From the NCBI RefSeq assembly GCF_047496725.1, contig NC_132975.1:12159501-12223500 (forward strand): DNA of 64,000 bases, written 5' to 3'. Shown here in pieces: positions 12,803 through 25,627 of this stretch. The notes beneath the pieces were generated by a model. That model saw only the letters and a list, made by a program, of their open reading frames with translations, made no database searches and was not told the DNA's origin. The stretch is from Anoplolepis gracilipes. Lineage: Eukaryota; Arthropoda; Insecta; Hymenoptera; Formicidae. The position numbers and the translations under genes are program-made. The first letter of the stretch is position 1, and each line of letters opens with the position of its first letter.

Positions 12803-13557
12803 TTACAAGTTATCTTCCTCGGGATGCAGGGCAATGTATTCCAGAGCCTTTAGGATACCGGAGGGAACCGGAGGCGCCACTGGCAGATGTTCAGCCAAAG
12901 GTTGGAAACCATTTTCGTCGGCGACGTAGCTCAGAGCGATGGATCCACCTTCGGGATCAACATAACTGAAGGATCCGTGAACGTAAAGAGCCTCCTCCTT
13001 GCCATTTTCAATTTTGACGAGCCCGCCTTCTTCTTGAGCCTGAATACCGTTTCCGGTCTCATAATTGTAGCTGTATGAACCGTCCTCTTTTGGTGTTTCA
13101 ATATGCAAAACCAGATTGGGGATCTGTTGCGATTCCGGTGCAGGAAGCGCAAATACCGCGGGAGCGCAGCAAAGTACGGCGATCTGAAAAAATATTATGC
13201 GATCGTCAGGATACAAACAGAAGAATTTCACGAGTGTAACAGTTAGAATAAAATACAAAATATAAAATATGTTCAAAATTCAAACTTTACGTTATGTACT
13301 CCTATTATTGTATTCGATATATTATATGATGTTTATCTATAATTAATTTTTTTTCTATAATCTAAGACTAATGTAACAGAAATGTGAATGCATAGGATAT
13401 TTCTTTTTAGCTTTAAAAATAATTCGATATTCTTCAAATTAGAAATATACGCAAAAAAATAAACAAGAAAAAATGAATAATTGTATTATTAAATAGATTA
13501 ATAATTCCCTATTAATTTTATTAAGTACAATATATGTAAACTTACTAAAACGTTCAT
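12803..13557 (-). CDS. N1, RR-1 cuticular protein, minus strand
   Basis: Two exons on the minus strand: 13557-13546 (MNVL, donor GTAAGT) and 13183-12803 (acceptor TTTTTTCAG), phase-0 intron of 362 bases. The product is 130 residues. Signal peptide about residues 1-18 (hydrophobic stretch ending AVFALPAP), then PKEDGSYSYNYETGNGIQAQ, the RR-1 core with VHGSFSYVDPEGG, VADENGFQP and EHLPVAPPVP, and a tail LKALEYIALHPEE. It keeps the ancestral YETGNG and ADENGFQP signatures better than the rest of the array, so it resembles the single-copy endocuticle structural proteins of other insects. A longer reading through the intron from 13276 is possible but would lack a signal peptide. Expected role: secreted chitin-binding cuticle component. 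Confidence 0.88.
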
Positions 13558-13614
13558 GATGCAGATCGCAGCTGTTTGTTTCGTTGTAAAATGCGAAATA
13601 ATTGAAGAGGCGCC

Positions 13615-13624
13615 TTTTATATAG
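13615..13624 (-). promoter_or_regulatory. TATA box of N1
   Basis: TATATAAAAG on the minus strand, about 60 bases before the N1 start codon. The TCAGT initiator seen in the plus-strand array is not obvious here. Confidence 0.65.
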
Positions 13625-13629
13625 TATTG

Positions 13630-16131
13630 CTAAACCTTGCTAAATCTTGATTCTCCCTCTTATTGATATATTTTTAGCCAGTATGTTGACATACATTGAC
13701 ATACATATTTTGATATATTCGACGAAGCTTATAGTGGGAATGATGAGATGCAACTGCAGAAGTGGTAACATAAAAATGGAAATTCTAAAGCAATATTTAT
13801 GTTTTTTGAATATTCGTTGATTTTACTTGAAAATTGAGCAACGTATTTAAAAACGTTGGAGACCATTTTGAAAATTCCATTGTTTCAAATTTCCAAATTT
13901 TTCTTCTGCCTAAACTTTTATGATTAATCATCATTTTTCATTTGCTATTAAAATTAATAATGAATAAGTAATCTTTTATATTCTCTCTTTCTTTTTTTCA
14001 ATAAATTTTCTTAATATTTATTATCTTTTCCTGTGAAATTTCTTACACGTATTCCGCATACTATACATATTCACAAAGTAAGCACGTGTGGCATGCATTT
14101 ACCTAAGGCTAACAAAATTCAAGATCAGTTTAGTCAAGATAGCTTGAAGATGCAGACATATTTGTAAATAAATTAAACAACCTATTTTTCGAAAATTAAT
14201 CAAAAATTATTTTTAAAATTTAAGCAAAATTTAAGATAAATTTTTTATTAAAGAATTTAGAAAACTTATACAAATTATAAAAAAATATTAAATCTCTGTA
14301 TATTTATAATAAAAGAGCGTTTGAAAGATAGCTTCTTTCTCCTATCGCGTGAGTATCGTACTGTAAAATATTAAAGGCAACAAGGTAAATATAGTCAAGC
14401 AAACACGTTGGTCACAAAGGATTATCCTTTGTATGTTTCGGGAAAAATAAAAGTTCTCTACGTTAAGTCGATTGTAAATTTTTCTCCATGTCGGTGAAGG
14501 GACGCAGGACCGTCTAATACGACATGCGTTTTGGCTGCTTTTCGTTGACTCAATGATCTCTTTATATAAATTTTTGTTGCTTTACGCGTGTTATAAATTC
14601 AGCCAACGTGTAACAAATTCGCGGAGCCTTGGCGGGTGCAACGCAAACCGCATACGAAAGTTTATTTATCATTTATTTTGACCTGTCGCACGACGGGATG
14701 ATAGCGGCAGCTAGTGTTCCTCGACTATTTTCTCGAACCTTGAGAAAGTAAATAATTGAATATTTGGATGTAAAAACCAGAACGGTTCAAACATTTTTCA
14801 AATGTTAAAAGAAATGACTTTAGATATATTTGATAATAAATTCGATATTTTATTACTCATACTTATTTTATATGTAATAAAAAATGTAATAAATAAAAAT
14901 TATGGATATAACAGTATCTTTGTTTCCGAATAGTTTTTAATTATTACTTTTCATTTTTAATAATTAAGATCGTTAAAAGTATTATCAAGATTTTTAGAAA
15001 AATAATTATAATTATTTTATTTCTTTTAGTGAAAGTACATAAAGATGTTGTATTCTATTGATTATATTTATTCATTTTATATAAAAATGGAAACTGATCT
15101 ACTGCTTTACTCGAAAAGTCTGTAAGAAAATTATTTAAGCTTTATTTTAAATGCAGGGCTTAAATAATGTGATTTAAGTATTATATAAAGAAATCAATTA
15201 AAATATAACGAAACTCACAGGCGACTCCTGTGTCTTCTCTTCGAAGGCTATAAATTTCTTTAATGCGTATCTATACAATTGTAGTGAGCATCATTAATTT
15301 CCTGGTAGAAAAAGGTCATAAGTCGAAGGACTTGTACGATCGTATCCTTTCAACCAGTAGCCATTTGGATTCTGTCTCCTGAAGTGGGTAATGCGCGAAA
15401 ACGAAAGTCTTTAATAAAACTGATTTATACATATGCGCACATAAAGCGACTGCGAAGAAATGCAAATTCAGTAATAGGAATTCAATGCTTGCTCTACGAC
15501 AATATATTCTAAAAATGCGTCTGCTAGATTAGAGATTGTATGGTTAAATGTAATTGAAAAAATCGCTAAATCGTATATTCGTAAAGCATTGAAAACGAAA
15601 ATGTAGTGTGCTTGTGTGTATGTGTGTATTTTGTATAAGCTAAACAACGCAATATTTCTCTTGTCGAATATACGGGAAGGACTTTATTTCTGAAAGCAAA
15701 ACTTATACCTAAACGTCATCATTTTTCGCAACTTGTAAGATTTCAATGTTAAATTACCTTGGTAATTATATAAATTTCTCTACTCACACAAATCTCTCAA
15801 TATATTTAAAATTTGCAGAAAAATAAAATTATTCTGTCTGCATCCTTGAAATTTAATTTATGATAGTTTCAAGGTTTTTAATTTTTTACCATTCAAGAAT
15901 TGTGTGGGTGAAAGATGTCGAATTCTTATTTAGAAAAAAATATATAAATCAATTGTAGAATTCGTAAATCAAAGCTAACAACAAAAACTCAAGGTCCTCT
16001 GTATAATATTTTAACTCGAATGAAAGATCAGATTTCTCATTATTTTGCGGTGTCTTAATGACATTTTTCTGACATGTCACTATTTCGTCATTCACAATTA
16101 CTGATATTATATTAGCACGTTTGAGTGCCAG

Positions 16132-16165
<34 letters not shown>

Positions 16166-19100
16166 ATTATTTCTTTAAAAAATTTCTTATAAAAAATCAA
16201 CGTGTCCTGCTTTCATGTGTTACATATATTTATAAAGCTGGGATAGATAAATAATCTTTAAGTAGAGGTATAATTTACACGTGAATTATGTTAAAGTCAT
16301 TTTAACTCTGTCTAGAAATGTCACTTTGAGTCCTCTAGCTGACTTCGTGCAGGATTCCACGCCGATCTCTCCTCATACCATCGATAAAGTAGAATTGAGA
16401 CTTATGATTTTCTCGGAATTTTATTATATTTTGAATAAAAAAATAATTAAAAATGACAAAAATAAACAAGACCAATAAAATATATATGCTAAATCATTAA
16501 TAAAATTTACAAGTTTTTTTTAGAAATTGAATATTATTTGAGAATTCTCATTCAGATATTAATCATGATTGTGGTCTTCGTTTGTAGCACGATTATGTAT
16601 GTAAATATTAACGATGGATTATAGGCATTCAGAGAATGACTAAAAAATATCATAGATCGCGCTAAAGACAACAAAAAGATAAAATTTTAATATATTCAAA
16701 TTTTTGCGCTAGAAATTTGCAATAGACTCATAAAACATAATTTTGCTTATTTTTGCAAATATTGAAACAATGATTCGCATTTATTGTTATCGCATATTAA
16801 GAATATCCGATCTATTTCAAATCAGTGAAATAAATAAATAAATCAAATCTTCTAATAATTTTTCTAAAACTATCTAGAATTATCAATTATCATTTTTTAA
16901 AATTGCTATAAATTGAGAAAAATCACACAGAAACAGAATACAATAAAATAGAAAACAATATTACAATAAAAAGAATTAGTAATAGAATCAGAAAATATTC
17001 ATTAAATAAATTTAAAAACTTGATAAATTTTTATTTTAATTTAAGAACAAAGATTTTTTCTTGTTTTCTCCTTTTTAATTAATTTTTAAGTATTTCGTTA
17101 TTCGTTATATATATTCAATGAATATTCATATCTACGGTTTGTGAAGTGTGACTTCATAAAATGCAAGCATACGTATGCATAATGCACAGGCGCCGGATTA
17201 AGAATACATCGAATTATTTGAATAACGGGAGACCTTTTCGTGGTACGATTAATTAGTTTGCGGCTCCGCACAAATGGGCTTTATGCCACATATCGATAAT
17301 TTTATGAGGGATCATTTTTCATTTCGGTTTCTGCGCGTGCGTTTCGTGAATACGCGTGCTAAACGTGTCTATTCTGCTATAAAGTACAGCATGATGAATT
17401 GTCATAATCTGTCGTTCGCGACTCTTTAATCACCGATTACATAATATTTCGTTGAAGCAACATAAGTGAGTTGGGCTCATCTGCTGTGTGAAAGTAAAAA
17501 TGCTGTGTATAGTATTCAGGTAAGCGGAATAACCTCCGCGTGAGTACGAATTACGCATGGCACATCTTATTCCATTACCGCAAGAGGCGAATGGGATCAT
17601 CGAAATATTGGCCAGTTATAATTAATAGGTTGCGTCGTGAATAATTCAAAGTAAGTTGTGACAATGCTGATATATTAAAATACTGAATTATTAAAATATT
17701 CTGGAGTGCATCATTATTTTGTATTACTGCACAATATATTATGTATAATATATGCTGAGATTGTTATATTAATTTTAACAAAATTGTAGATGCTATTTTT
17801 TATTCCCATTTTTATTGACATATTTTTATATAACTTATTCTTCAATTTAAATTTTTTCGCTTTAAAACCTTGTATAAAATTTGAAACGTTATTCATACGA
17901 GACAATAGCAATTTGTCGTTTACATGATTTGAAATTCAATGTAAAGCAATCAATAACAAGACACGCTGAAATAATTGCACATCGTCGTTCGTCCGCGTTA
18001 TAATCTACGGCGCAATGAGAAAATTACAAATACGATATTAGATTAATTTAACAGGTATATCGTCATCTTGAAATTCGACAAGATAACACTAACGAGGATA
18101 CAAGGCGAAGGTGTGAAAATTAATTTACAAATTAGAAACCCATATATACGCACGGGTTTAATTCCATTACGAAACACATTGTGTATTGACGAGAAGGATG
18201 AGAGGAGGAGGTTTATCGGGTTCATTATGAAGTGACGATGTTTAACAACGCTGCTCGCGGATCCTGACCTTCGGCGATTCGGCGAGATTGGTGGCTTATG
18301 CATTTCGAACTTGGGTGAAAATTACACGATCGTAAAGTTTTGCAGTACGGATGCCGGATGATGATGAATGTCCGCCGTCGTCATGTACGACGACTTCGGC
18401 GTAAATAACAGAGCTTCGAATAAATAGCAAATGCGCGCACGATTATATACTTGAATAGTATAAATTTGTCGTAGCCATCGACTTAATTCAGCAATAACTT
18501 GTTTCGCTGTTGTTTCCGTTAAATTTATGCGGCTTTATCTAATAGGACTGTTTGAAACTTTAGTTTATATTTAATTGATATTTTCTGTCTTTATTTTTGA
18601 TAAATTTTTTTTGCATTTTTTTTTGCAAAATGACGAAAAGAACGATTTTGCTTCCTCTTTGAAAATTAAATATGTATATGTAATATCCGTGATAATATTT
18701 AATAATTTCTTGCGAAAACTGTTCACATGTGTCTGATTACCCGCGGGCGATATTACTCAAAACTGAAAGTTGCCGTCACTAAATAATATTATTAAATTTA
18801 CGATACCAGTCCACGTAAATCTTTTAAGATGAGCACATTAATATATATATTCAGAAGCCATTGTCGGTTGATTCTTTTCAAATAACTTTTTAAACTCTCT
18901 TTTTCTCAAACGATTACTACATGAGTGCTTATTATATAATTAATGTTAATTATAATATATGGTTATTACATCAAATTAACGCCTTCTATATTTTATTATT
19001 CTATTTTCCATATTTTTGTATCTATTTTCTTTAGTATAGGAGTATGTAGTATGTATTAGTTTTATATCGCCGATTTATTCTTTCACATTTATGTCACTAT

Positions 19101-20700
19101 TAATTAATTAAAAACTATGTACATTATTATGATATAATTTATAATTTTATATAAATTTACAAAATTAATAATTTATATATTTTTATTATGTGATTTTCTT
19201 GTATAAATGTTTTTAAATAAATCTTTGAATAATAATTAAGTATAAAAATAATAATAATACAAATATGCTTTACAGAATAAATTAGATAATTTAATAAAAA
19301 ATATTAATAAAAATTATTAATTTCTGTGTAAAAATATCAAACATTAATATATTGAATATCTGAGAATATATTTCATGCTCTTAAAAATAAATAAATAAAC
19401 ATAAATAAATAATTAAAATAAAATAAATAAAAATAAATAAAAAAATGTTATCTGGCGCTAGCACTCTGTGAATTCCCAGTGATTAGATAAATTTTCGAAT
19501 AATAACTAACTAGTTTAACAAATCTAATGATTATTTTTTTTATTCACATTGAGCATAAAGAACATGATTTGACATGTATTACTTACAACTGTGAATAGTG
19601 ACAATTACATTTTGTGCAATACGCGGAACCGATTTGTAAGACATTCGCTGGAGAATTTCCGGACACTAGGCTGAATGCAAACTGTCGCGGAGTAGTCCGA
19701 TAATTTAATATTTCGAGGAGAATATCACGGAGATATATTGGGTGGTCCGATGGTTTTACTATCAACTTGTTACATCAATCGCAATCAATATCTTATGCGT
19801 TGTTTTTAACATATCATGAATATATGGGATTTTCGATGGTCACGAGTTGTCCTTTAACACAGATATCTATCTTCCTTATATTCCAATGACATATTTATCA
19901 TCGCTGTCTGTGCATCTTCTTCGATAAAAAAAAAATCCCGTTGTGTCTTTATCTGTTTTTAAAATTATGATATCTTCCTTTTTTCTTCTCATTAACAGCT
20001 TAATGGATAGATTTTAACGATCGAATATCTTTCTTGAAATAACAGAATAATTATTTTTTTATTAATCATATTTTAAAATAATAAAGAAATTACATAATAT
20101 TACGTAATGTTTCTATTTTAAACAAAGATAATTATTACATAATTATACAATACATAATAAAATTACTGGTAAATACTTGTCTTTAATGTTGCAGCTCTTT
20201 TTTAAAAAATATTACAAATAAGATTTTATTAACTATGTCAGAATATTTTATTTATCAACATATGTATATCTTATATTTATATATTATATTATATATATTA
20301 TATGTGTATAGAATATCTTATGATCCTTTTCGAAATTAGTGATACTTTTGGTACTGTTATAGTAACGCTTGCATTGACACTATATACTGTGTATGTATGT
20401 ATGATTGTTTTTTATATCTAATATATTTCCCATACTCTAATATATTTGAAATTTTATTTAAAATAAATGGATCGTAGCCTTTTTACAGCTGCTTTTAAAA
20501 TTCACATTTACATCAAGAGTAATGCACATCAAATCACTCATTTGGCAATAATTGCTGACAATTATAAATATTATACACGGACTGCTATAGAATACCTTAT
20601 TTTTTTCCTTTTACGGTGACAGGATTTATAACGCTGTCCATCAGAGCTTAAATAGGTGAGTTCATTTCTTTATTAAATTCAGATTCATCCGATCTTTTGC
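13630..20700. other. Long intergenic region between N1 and the array
   Basis: About 7 kb without a recognisable gene. It is mostly AT-rich, with more balanced patches near 14480-14740, 15220-15400, 17140-17660 and 17940-18440. Open frames here are short, overlapping and without signal peptides or motifs. Distal regulatory DNA is possible; nothing else can be supported. Confidence 0.5.
16135..16164. repeat. (CT)n microsatellite
   Basis: About 15 CT units within the non-coding region. Confidence 0.95.
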
Positions 20701-20882
20701 AATTTTAAGCACAAGCATGACTATGTGTTATACATGTGCGCGTGAATACGCGTTCGAGTCATCCGTAAAATTCGGATGTATGCTATGGCTCATGGAGTGG
20801 GGTAACGGACAAACAGGGTCCGGGGCAAAGAGGGGCTTAAATAAGGTATTACCAGAAGGTCCCAGAATCTTCAGGTGACGGA

Positions 20883-20921
20883 TATATAAAGCAGAAGACA
20901 CGTATGGGATGTTAAGTCAGT
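20883..20921 (+). promoter_or_regulatory. Core promoter of P2
   Basis: TATATAAAG at 20883-20891 and TCAGT at 20917-20921. The segment just upstream (GAATCTTCAGGTGACG) is shared with other array promoters, but the distal CAAGG block is not evident for this gene. Confidence 0.8.
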
Positions 20922-20975
20922 GCAGTGAGAAACCTTCGAGCAGCAACTAGGAAAAATAATATTCCCTCTTTCAAC

Positions 20976-22223
20976 ATGAATTCATTGGTGAGTTTCGAGT
21001 TTTTTTTTCTTTTTGTGTAAGAAACGTTACGTGACGCAGTGAGATGAGATATCTATATGTGGTCTCGCTGTATTTTTGCAAACGGAGTACTTTTGTAAAT
21101 TAATATAAGCAATTTCTTTTAGTGAGATAGTCATGTGTGTAAAAATTTTCTTTAATTTTAAATTAAAATTTAAGATATTGATTTTAAAAATTAAATAATT
21201 ACGTCAAATTATCAAATATTTTTACTATATATTGATAAAATCATATAGTTTAACGTTTCAATTAACTAATAATAAATATACATACAGAAGCCATTATAAT
21301 AAATTTTATAAGGTGTACGTATATATATATATATTTTGTTTGATATATTAAATTGTTTTTCGTTGAATAATTTTTGAAAGTATAGAATTTAATCAAGATC
21401 ATCATTGTTATACAGACTAATTAATATATTTTATAGCGATTTAATAGAGCAAATTATATAAATATATATTAATCACATATTATACATATATTATCTATAT
21501 TATACATAATATATGTATATATATATGTACATATATTGTCACAAAGTGTTGTCATAAGTGTGTTTCACTAAATGATATAAAACAAGAATTTGCACCAACA
21601 ATAATTTTTTTATTTTCAATACTCGGTTAATTGTGATTTATATTTGACATTTATATTTATATGACAAAGATATTTCGAAATTTGTCAATCACTTGTTGAA
21701 TAATCTTCTTTGTAGGAATATTTTGTTATTCTATTTTTTTAATATTTATTGCATTATGATGTAATTAGTAGAATTTTAAATTTAAAATCCTTACAATTTT
21801 TTATTTTTACAGGCAACGACTTTGTGCGTTCTTGTCGCAGTGGCAACGACAATGGCAGCACCGGCCGATGTAGATGATAGCGTATTAGTTAAATCTTTCA
21901 ACCAAATTCCTATTGTCAGGCAAGCTGTAGATGGGCCCAACCCTGATGGTTCCTACAGCTACAGCTACGAAACCGGTAATAGTATCCAGGCTCAGGAAGA
22001 TGGTCATCTCAATCATGTAGGCACCGATCAGGAAGCTTTGGAAGCACGAGGCAGCTATAGCTACACTGACAACGAAGGTAACACCTTCCAGGTCTCGTAT
22101 GTAGCCAATGAGAACGGATTCCAGCCGGAAGGTGCTCATTTGCCTGAGGTACCACCACTAATCAAAAAGGCTCTTCAATACATCGCCGAACATCCTGAGG
22201 AGAACACGGAAGAAAACCACTAG
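20976..22223 (+). CDS. P2, RR-1 cuticular protein
   Basis: Exons 20976-20987 (MNSL) and 21813-22223, phase-0 intron of 825 bases with acceptor TTTTTACAG. The product is 140 residues. The signal peptide (MNSLATTLCVLVAVATTMAA) ends at a good cleavage site before PADVDD. The RR-1 motif starts at SYSYSYETGNSIQAQEDG and runs through ARGSYSYTDNEGNTFQVSYV to NENGFQPEGAHLPEVPP, with tail LIKKALQYIAEHPEE. This copy keeps the consensus YETGN and the best signal peptide of the plus-strand array, so it is the nearest to the array's ancestor. AATAAA at 22420-22425. Its 3' half and 3' UTR are almost identical to those of P3. Confidence 0.9.
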
Positions 22224-22560
22224 ACTTGACAGAAATATGAAAACTTGGCAAATCGCAGGCGAGTCTTGACAAAATGACAAATTAGAAAAACCTAGCGCGA
22301 ATTCAATTGCGGTCTCTTTGAGGATTGATAAATACACGATCTGTGTTAAGGTCGATCCTTGCAATCTCGAGATATGGTTATTCGCGTCATGATTATTTTT
22401 ATATTTTTGTAATATTATCAATAAATTTATATATTTGCATATTATATTATTAATTTGTAATTTGCATATAATATTATTAATTTTATACCATCAATAAATG
22501 CATTGTAAATCTTGTAAAATGAATGTGTTAATATTTAGATAATATTCAATTAATTCTTGG
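22000..22560 (+). repeat. 3' block shared with P3
   Basis: From the middle of exon 2 through the 3' UTR this block matches 24010-24560 with only a few differences, while the signal peptide and spacer regions of the two genes are much more diverged. The abrupt change in identity within exon 2 points to gene conversion. Confidence 0.75.
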
Positions 22561-22704
22561 TTCATTTTTTGTTTCTTTTCTCAACGACGAGATTTATAAC
22601 TTTGTTGTGTCGGATCCTGGATGAATTCATATTTCTTTAACTAAATTCAAGTTTAGTCGACTTTCTGTGATTTTACGGAAATAAGTTTGAACTCAGGTTT
22701 AAAA

Positions 22705-22724
22705 TCTTGCCAAGGCAATCAGGT
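22705..22724 (+). promoter_or_regulatory. CAAGG block upstream of P3
   Basis: TCTTGCCAAGGCAATCAGG, about 150 bases before the P3 TATA box; same family as 8136-8156. Confidence 0.4.
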
Positions 22725-22874
22725 TTTGCATGAGTATGTGTGCACGTTTGGCTTATCCATGGTTAATTGAAATGATGATAATGTCAAGAAAAAAGAAAAA
22801 AAACTGATGATAATACCAAGAAAAAAGAAAAAAATCTAACGTAATTTAAAAAGTTCCGCAATCTTTAGAGGTAA

Positions 22875-22908
22875 TATATAAAGCTTGCACAGAATGTTAA
22901 TTGTCAGT
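22875..22908 (+). promoter_or_regulatory. Core promoter of P3
   Basis: TATATAAAG at 22875-22883 and TCAGT at 22904-22908. Confidence 0.78.
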
Positions 22909-22961
22909 GTAGTGAGAAATTTTCTAATAGTAGCTAGGAAAATAGTATATCTTTTTTCGAC

Positions 22962-24232
22962 ATGAATTCATTAGTGAGTTAAATTTTTGCACGAATAAAA
23001 CTCATTATGTAAAACAGTACCGTGAGATCTGTACATACGGTAACGAATCTACTATTTCTGTAAATCGACACAAGCGAGTTTTCTTGATCAGACAATCATA
23101 GTGAAATTTTTTTTTGTTTATAACTAATCAATAATATTAAAGTGAAATATATATATATATATATATATATACAATAAATGTTTTAAAATGCATAAATAAG
23201 CTAGACATTGTTTGTTTCTTTTGACAAGTTTTTTCTAGAAATAAAGCTACTTTAATCTCTAATAATTATATATATAGAGTGTCATGCTGTGAGATACATA
23301 TTGACATTTATTTTATAGATAATAAAATTATTTGAGTTGCTGATTATTATAAAAAAATTTATATCAAGAATTCAGTTTATGTTATTTATAATAATCGATT
23401 GAAACTTCACTATATTTAATCTCAGACATTCTGTAGATTGATAAATATTTTCTTACAACTTGACAAATTATAATCATACTTTAATTATATAGAAATATAA
23501 TTAATTGTGTATATCTCACGCAAAAAGAAGTAATATTACAAATAAAGTATTTAGCGCTTTTAGAGTATATACCGTAATATATTCTATTAATAATAAATTA
23601 CTCTTTATCACTATTATAATTTAATTTGAACACACATTATATTTACACTACAGAGATATTTCAGTTCCCTATTACTTGAATTGATCTCGTCAATATAAAA
23701 ATATTCAACAATTTTCTTATATTTTCATATTCTAGTAAAATTTAAATCAAATTTATACTTTAAAAACGATTCTTTGTCTTTTCAGACAATCATTTTGTGG
23801 GTTCTGATAGAAATGACAGTGATAGCAAAAACAGAAAGATTATCTGCTAAGCTAAATGAGGCCAAGTTTATTGTAGCAATTAATAAAGATTTTCTTACGT
23901 TTCCTTCCACTACCACTACGCCAATACCATTGCATTACGACCCTAGACCAAGCAAATCTCTTTACAATTACAACTATAATACTGATATCGGCATCCAGGC
24001 TCAGGAAGATGGTCATCTCAATTATGTGGGCACCGATCAGGAAGCTTTGGAAGCACGAGGCAGCTATAGCTACACTGACAACGAAGGTAACATCTTCCAG
24101 GTCTCGTATGTAGCCAATGAGAACGGATTCCAGCCGGAAGGTGCTCATTTGCCTGAGATACCACCACTAATCAAAAAGGCTCTTCAATACATCGCCGAAC
24201 ATCCTGAGGAGAACGAGGAAGAAAACCACTAG
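22962..24232 (+). CDS. P3, RR-1 cuticular protein
   Basis: Exons 22962-22973 (MNSL) and 23786-24232, phase-0 intron of 812 bases, acceptor CTTTTCAG. The product is 152 residues. Signal peptide about residues 1-20 (TIILWVLIEMTVIAKT follows MNSL), less hydrophobic than in P2. A threonine-rich spacer (PSTTTTPIPLHYDPRPSK) leads to the RR-1 motif: LYNYNYNTDIGIQAQEDG, then ARGSYSYTDNEGNIFQVSYV, then NENGFQPEGAHLPEIPP. The tail is LIKKALQYIAEHPEENEEENH. Polyadenylation signals at 24336-24341 and 24426-24431. From 'caggctcaggaagatgg' on it is nearly identical to P2, including the 3' UTR. Intact and probably functional. Confidence 0.88.
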
Positions 24233-24720
24233 ACTTGACAGAAATATGAAAACTTGGCAAATCGCAGGCGAGTCTTGACAAAATGACAAATTAGAAAAAC
24301 CTAGCGCGAATTCAATTGCGGTCTCTTTGAGGATTAATAAATACACGATCTGTGTTGAGGTCGATTCTTGCAATCTCGAGATATGGTTATTCGCGTCATG
24401 ATTATTTTTGTATTTTTGTAATATTAATAAATTTATATATTTGCATATTATGTTATTAATTTTTCATTTGCATATAATATTATCAATTTTATACTATCGA
24501 TAAACGTATTGTAAATCTTGTAAAAAATGAGTGTGTTACTATTTGAATAATGTTCAATTAATTCTTAGTTTATTTTTCCTTTTTCGTCTCAATGAAAGAT
24601 TTATATAACTTTGTTCTGTAAGTTCCTAAATGGGTGAATTCATATTCATTTCTTTGCTAAATTCAAGTTCAGTCGACTTTGTGTAATTTTAGGGAAATAA
24701 GTTTGATTTCAGATTTAAGA

Positions 24721-24740
24721 TCTTGCCAAGGAAATCAGGT
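24721..24740 (+). promoter_or_regulatory. CAAGG block upstream of P4
   Basis: TCTTGCCAAGGAAATCAGGT, at the same relative place as in P1 and P3. Confidence 0.4.
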
Positions 24741-24846
24741 TTTACATGAGTATATATGTATGCACATCCAGTTCATCCATATAATCAATTAATTTAAATA
24801 ATGACGAAGCAATTTAGAAAGTACTCTAACCTTTAGATAATAGGTA

Positions 24847-24878
24847 TATATAAAGCTTGCACAGGATGTTAATTCAGT
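24847..24878 (+). promoter_or_regulatory. Core promoter of P4
   Basis: TATATAAAG at 24847-24855 and TCAGT at 24874-24878. The promoter looks intact although the gene behind it is broken. Confidence 0.7.
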
Positions 24879-24933
24879 GTAGTGAAAAATGTCCGAGTAA
24901 TAATAACAGGAAAATAGTATATCTTTTTTCGAC

Positions 24934-25627
24934 ATGAAGTCATTGGTGAGTTTAAATTTTTACGCGAATAAAACTCATTATGTAAGGCAATATCGCGAGA
25001 TCTGTACATTCACTAACGAATCTATTATTTTTGTGAATTGACACAAGCAATTTCTCTTCATCAAACAATTATAGTACATTTTTTTGTATTTAATAAAAAA
25101 ATTTATAACAATTATTCAGTTTATGTTATTTATAAAAATCGATTGAAATTCCACTATTCAATCTCGGACACTCTGTAGATTGATAAATATTTTATTGCAA
25201 TTTGACAAATTATAATCATACAATTATATAGAAATTATATAGAAATATAATTAATTGTGATATTATTAATTTTATATCATAAACGTATTGTAAATCTTGT
25301 AAAATGAGTGTGTTACTATTTGGCTAATGTTTAATACCGTTGCATTACGACCCTAAACCAAGCAAATCTCTTTACAATTACAACTATAATATTGATACCG
25401 GCATCGAAGCTCAAGAAGAGGGTCATCATAATAATATAGGTATTAATCAAGAGGCAGTGAAAGTGCGAGGCAGCTACAGTTATACTGACAATAAGGGCAA
25501 TACCTTTCAAGCCTCATATATAGATAATAAGAACAAATTTCAGCCAAAGTGGGTACTCACTCATAGTACTATTAATTAAAAAGATCTTCAGTACATCACT
25601 GAACACCTCAAAGAGAACGGAAAGTAA
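24934..25627 (+). pseudogene. P4, chimeric RR-1 pseudogene
   Basis: Exon 1 (24934-24945, MKSL) and its donor are intact. The exon-2 acceptor, the rest of the signal peptide and the first part of the spacer are gone. In their place, 25259-25335 matches the 3' flank of P3 (about 24470-24551), joined directly to 'taccgttgcattacgacc', which is the P3 spacer. The remaining frame (25340-25579) still reads LYNYNYNIDTGIEAQEEG and VRGSYSYTDNKGNTFQASY, but NKNKFQP is degraded and the frame is lost after it. The C-terminal tail (aagatcttcagtacatc) continues in another frame to TAA at 25625-25627. AATAAA at 25695-25700. It arose by recombination between array members and is unlikely to give a secreted protein. 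Confidence 0.8.
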
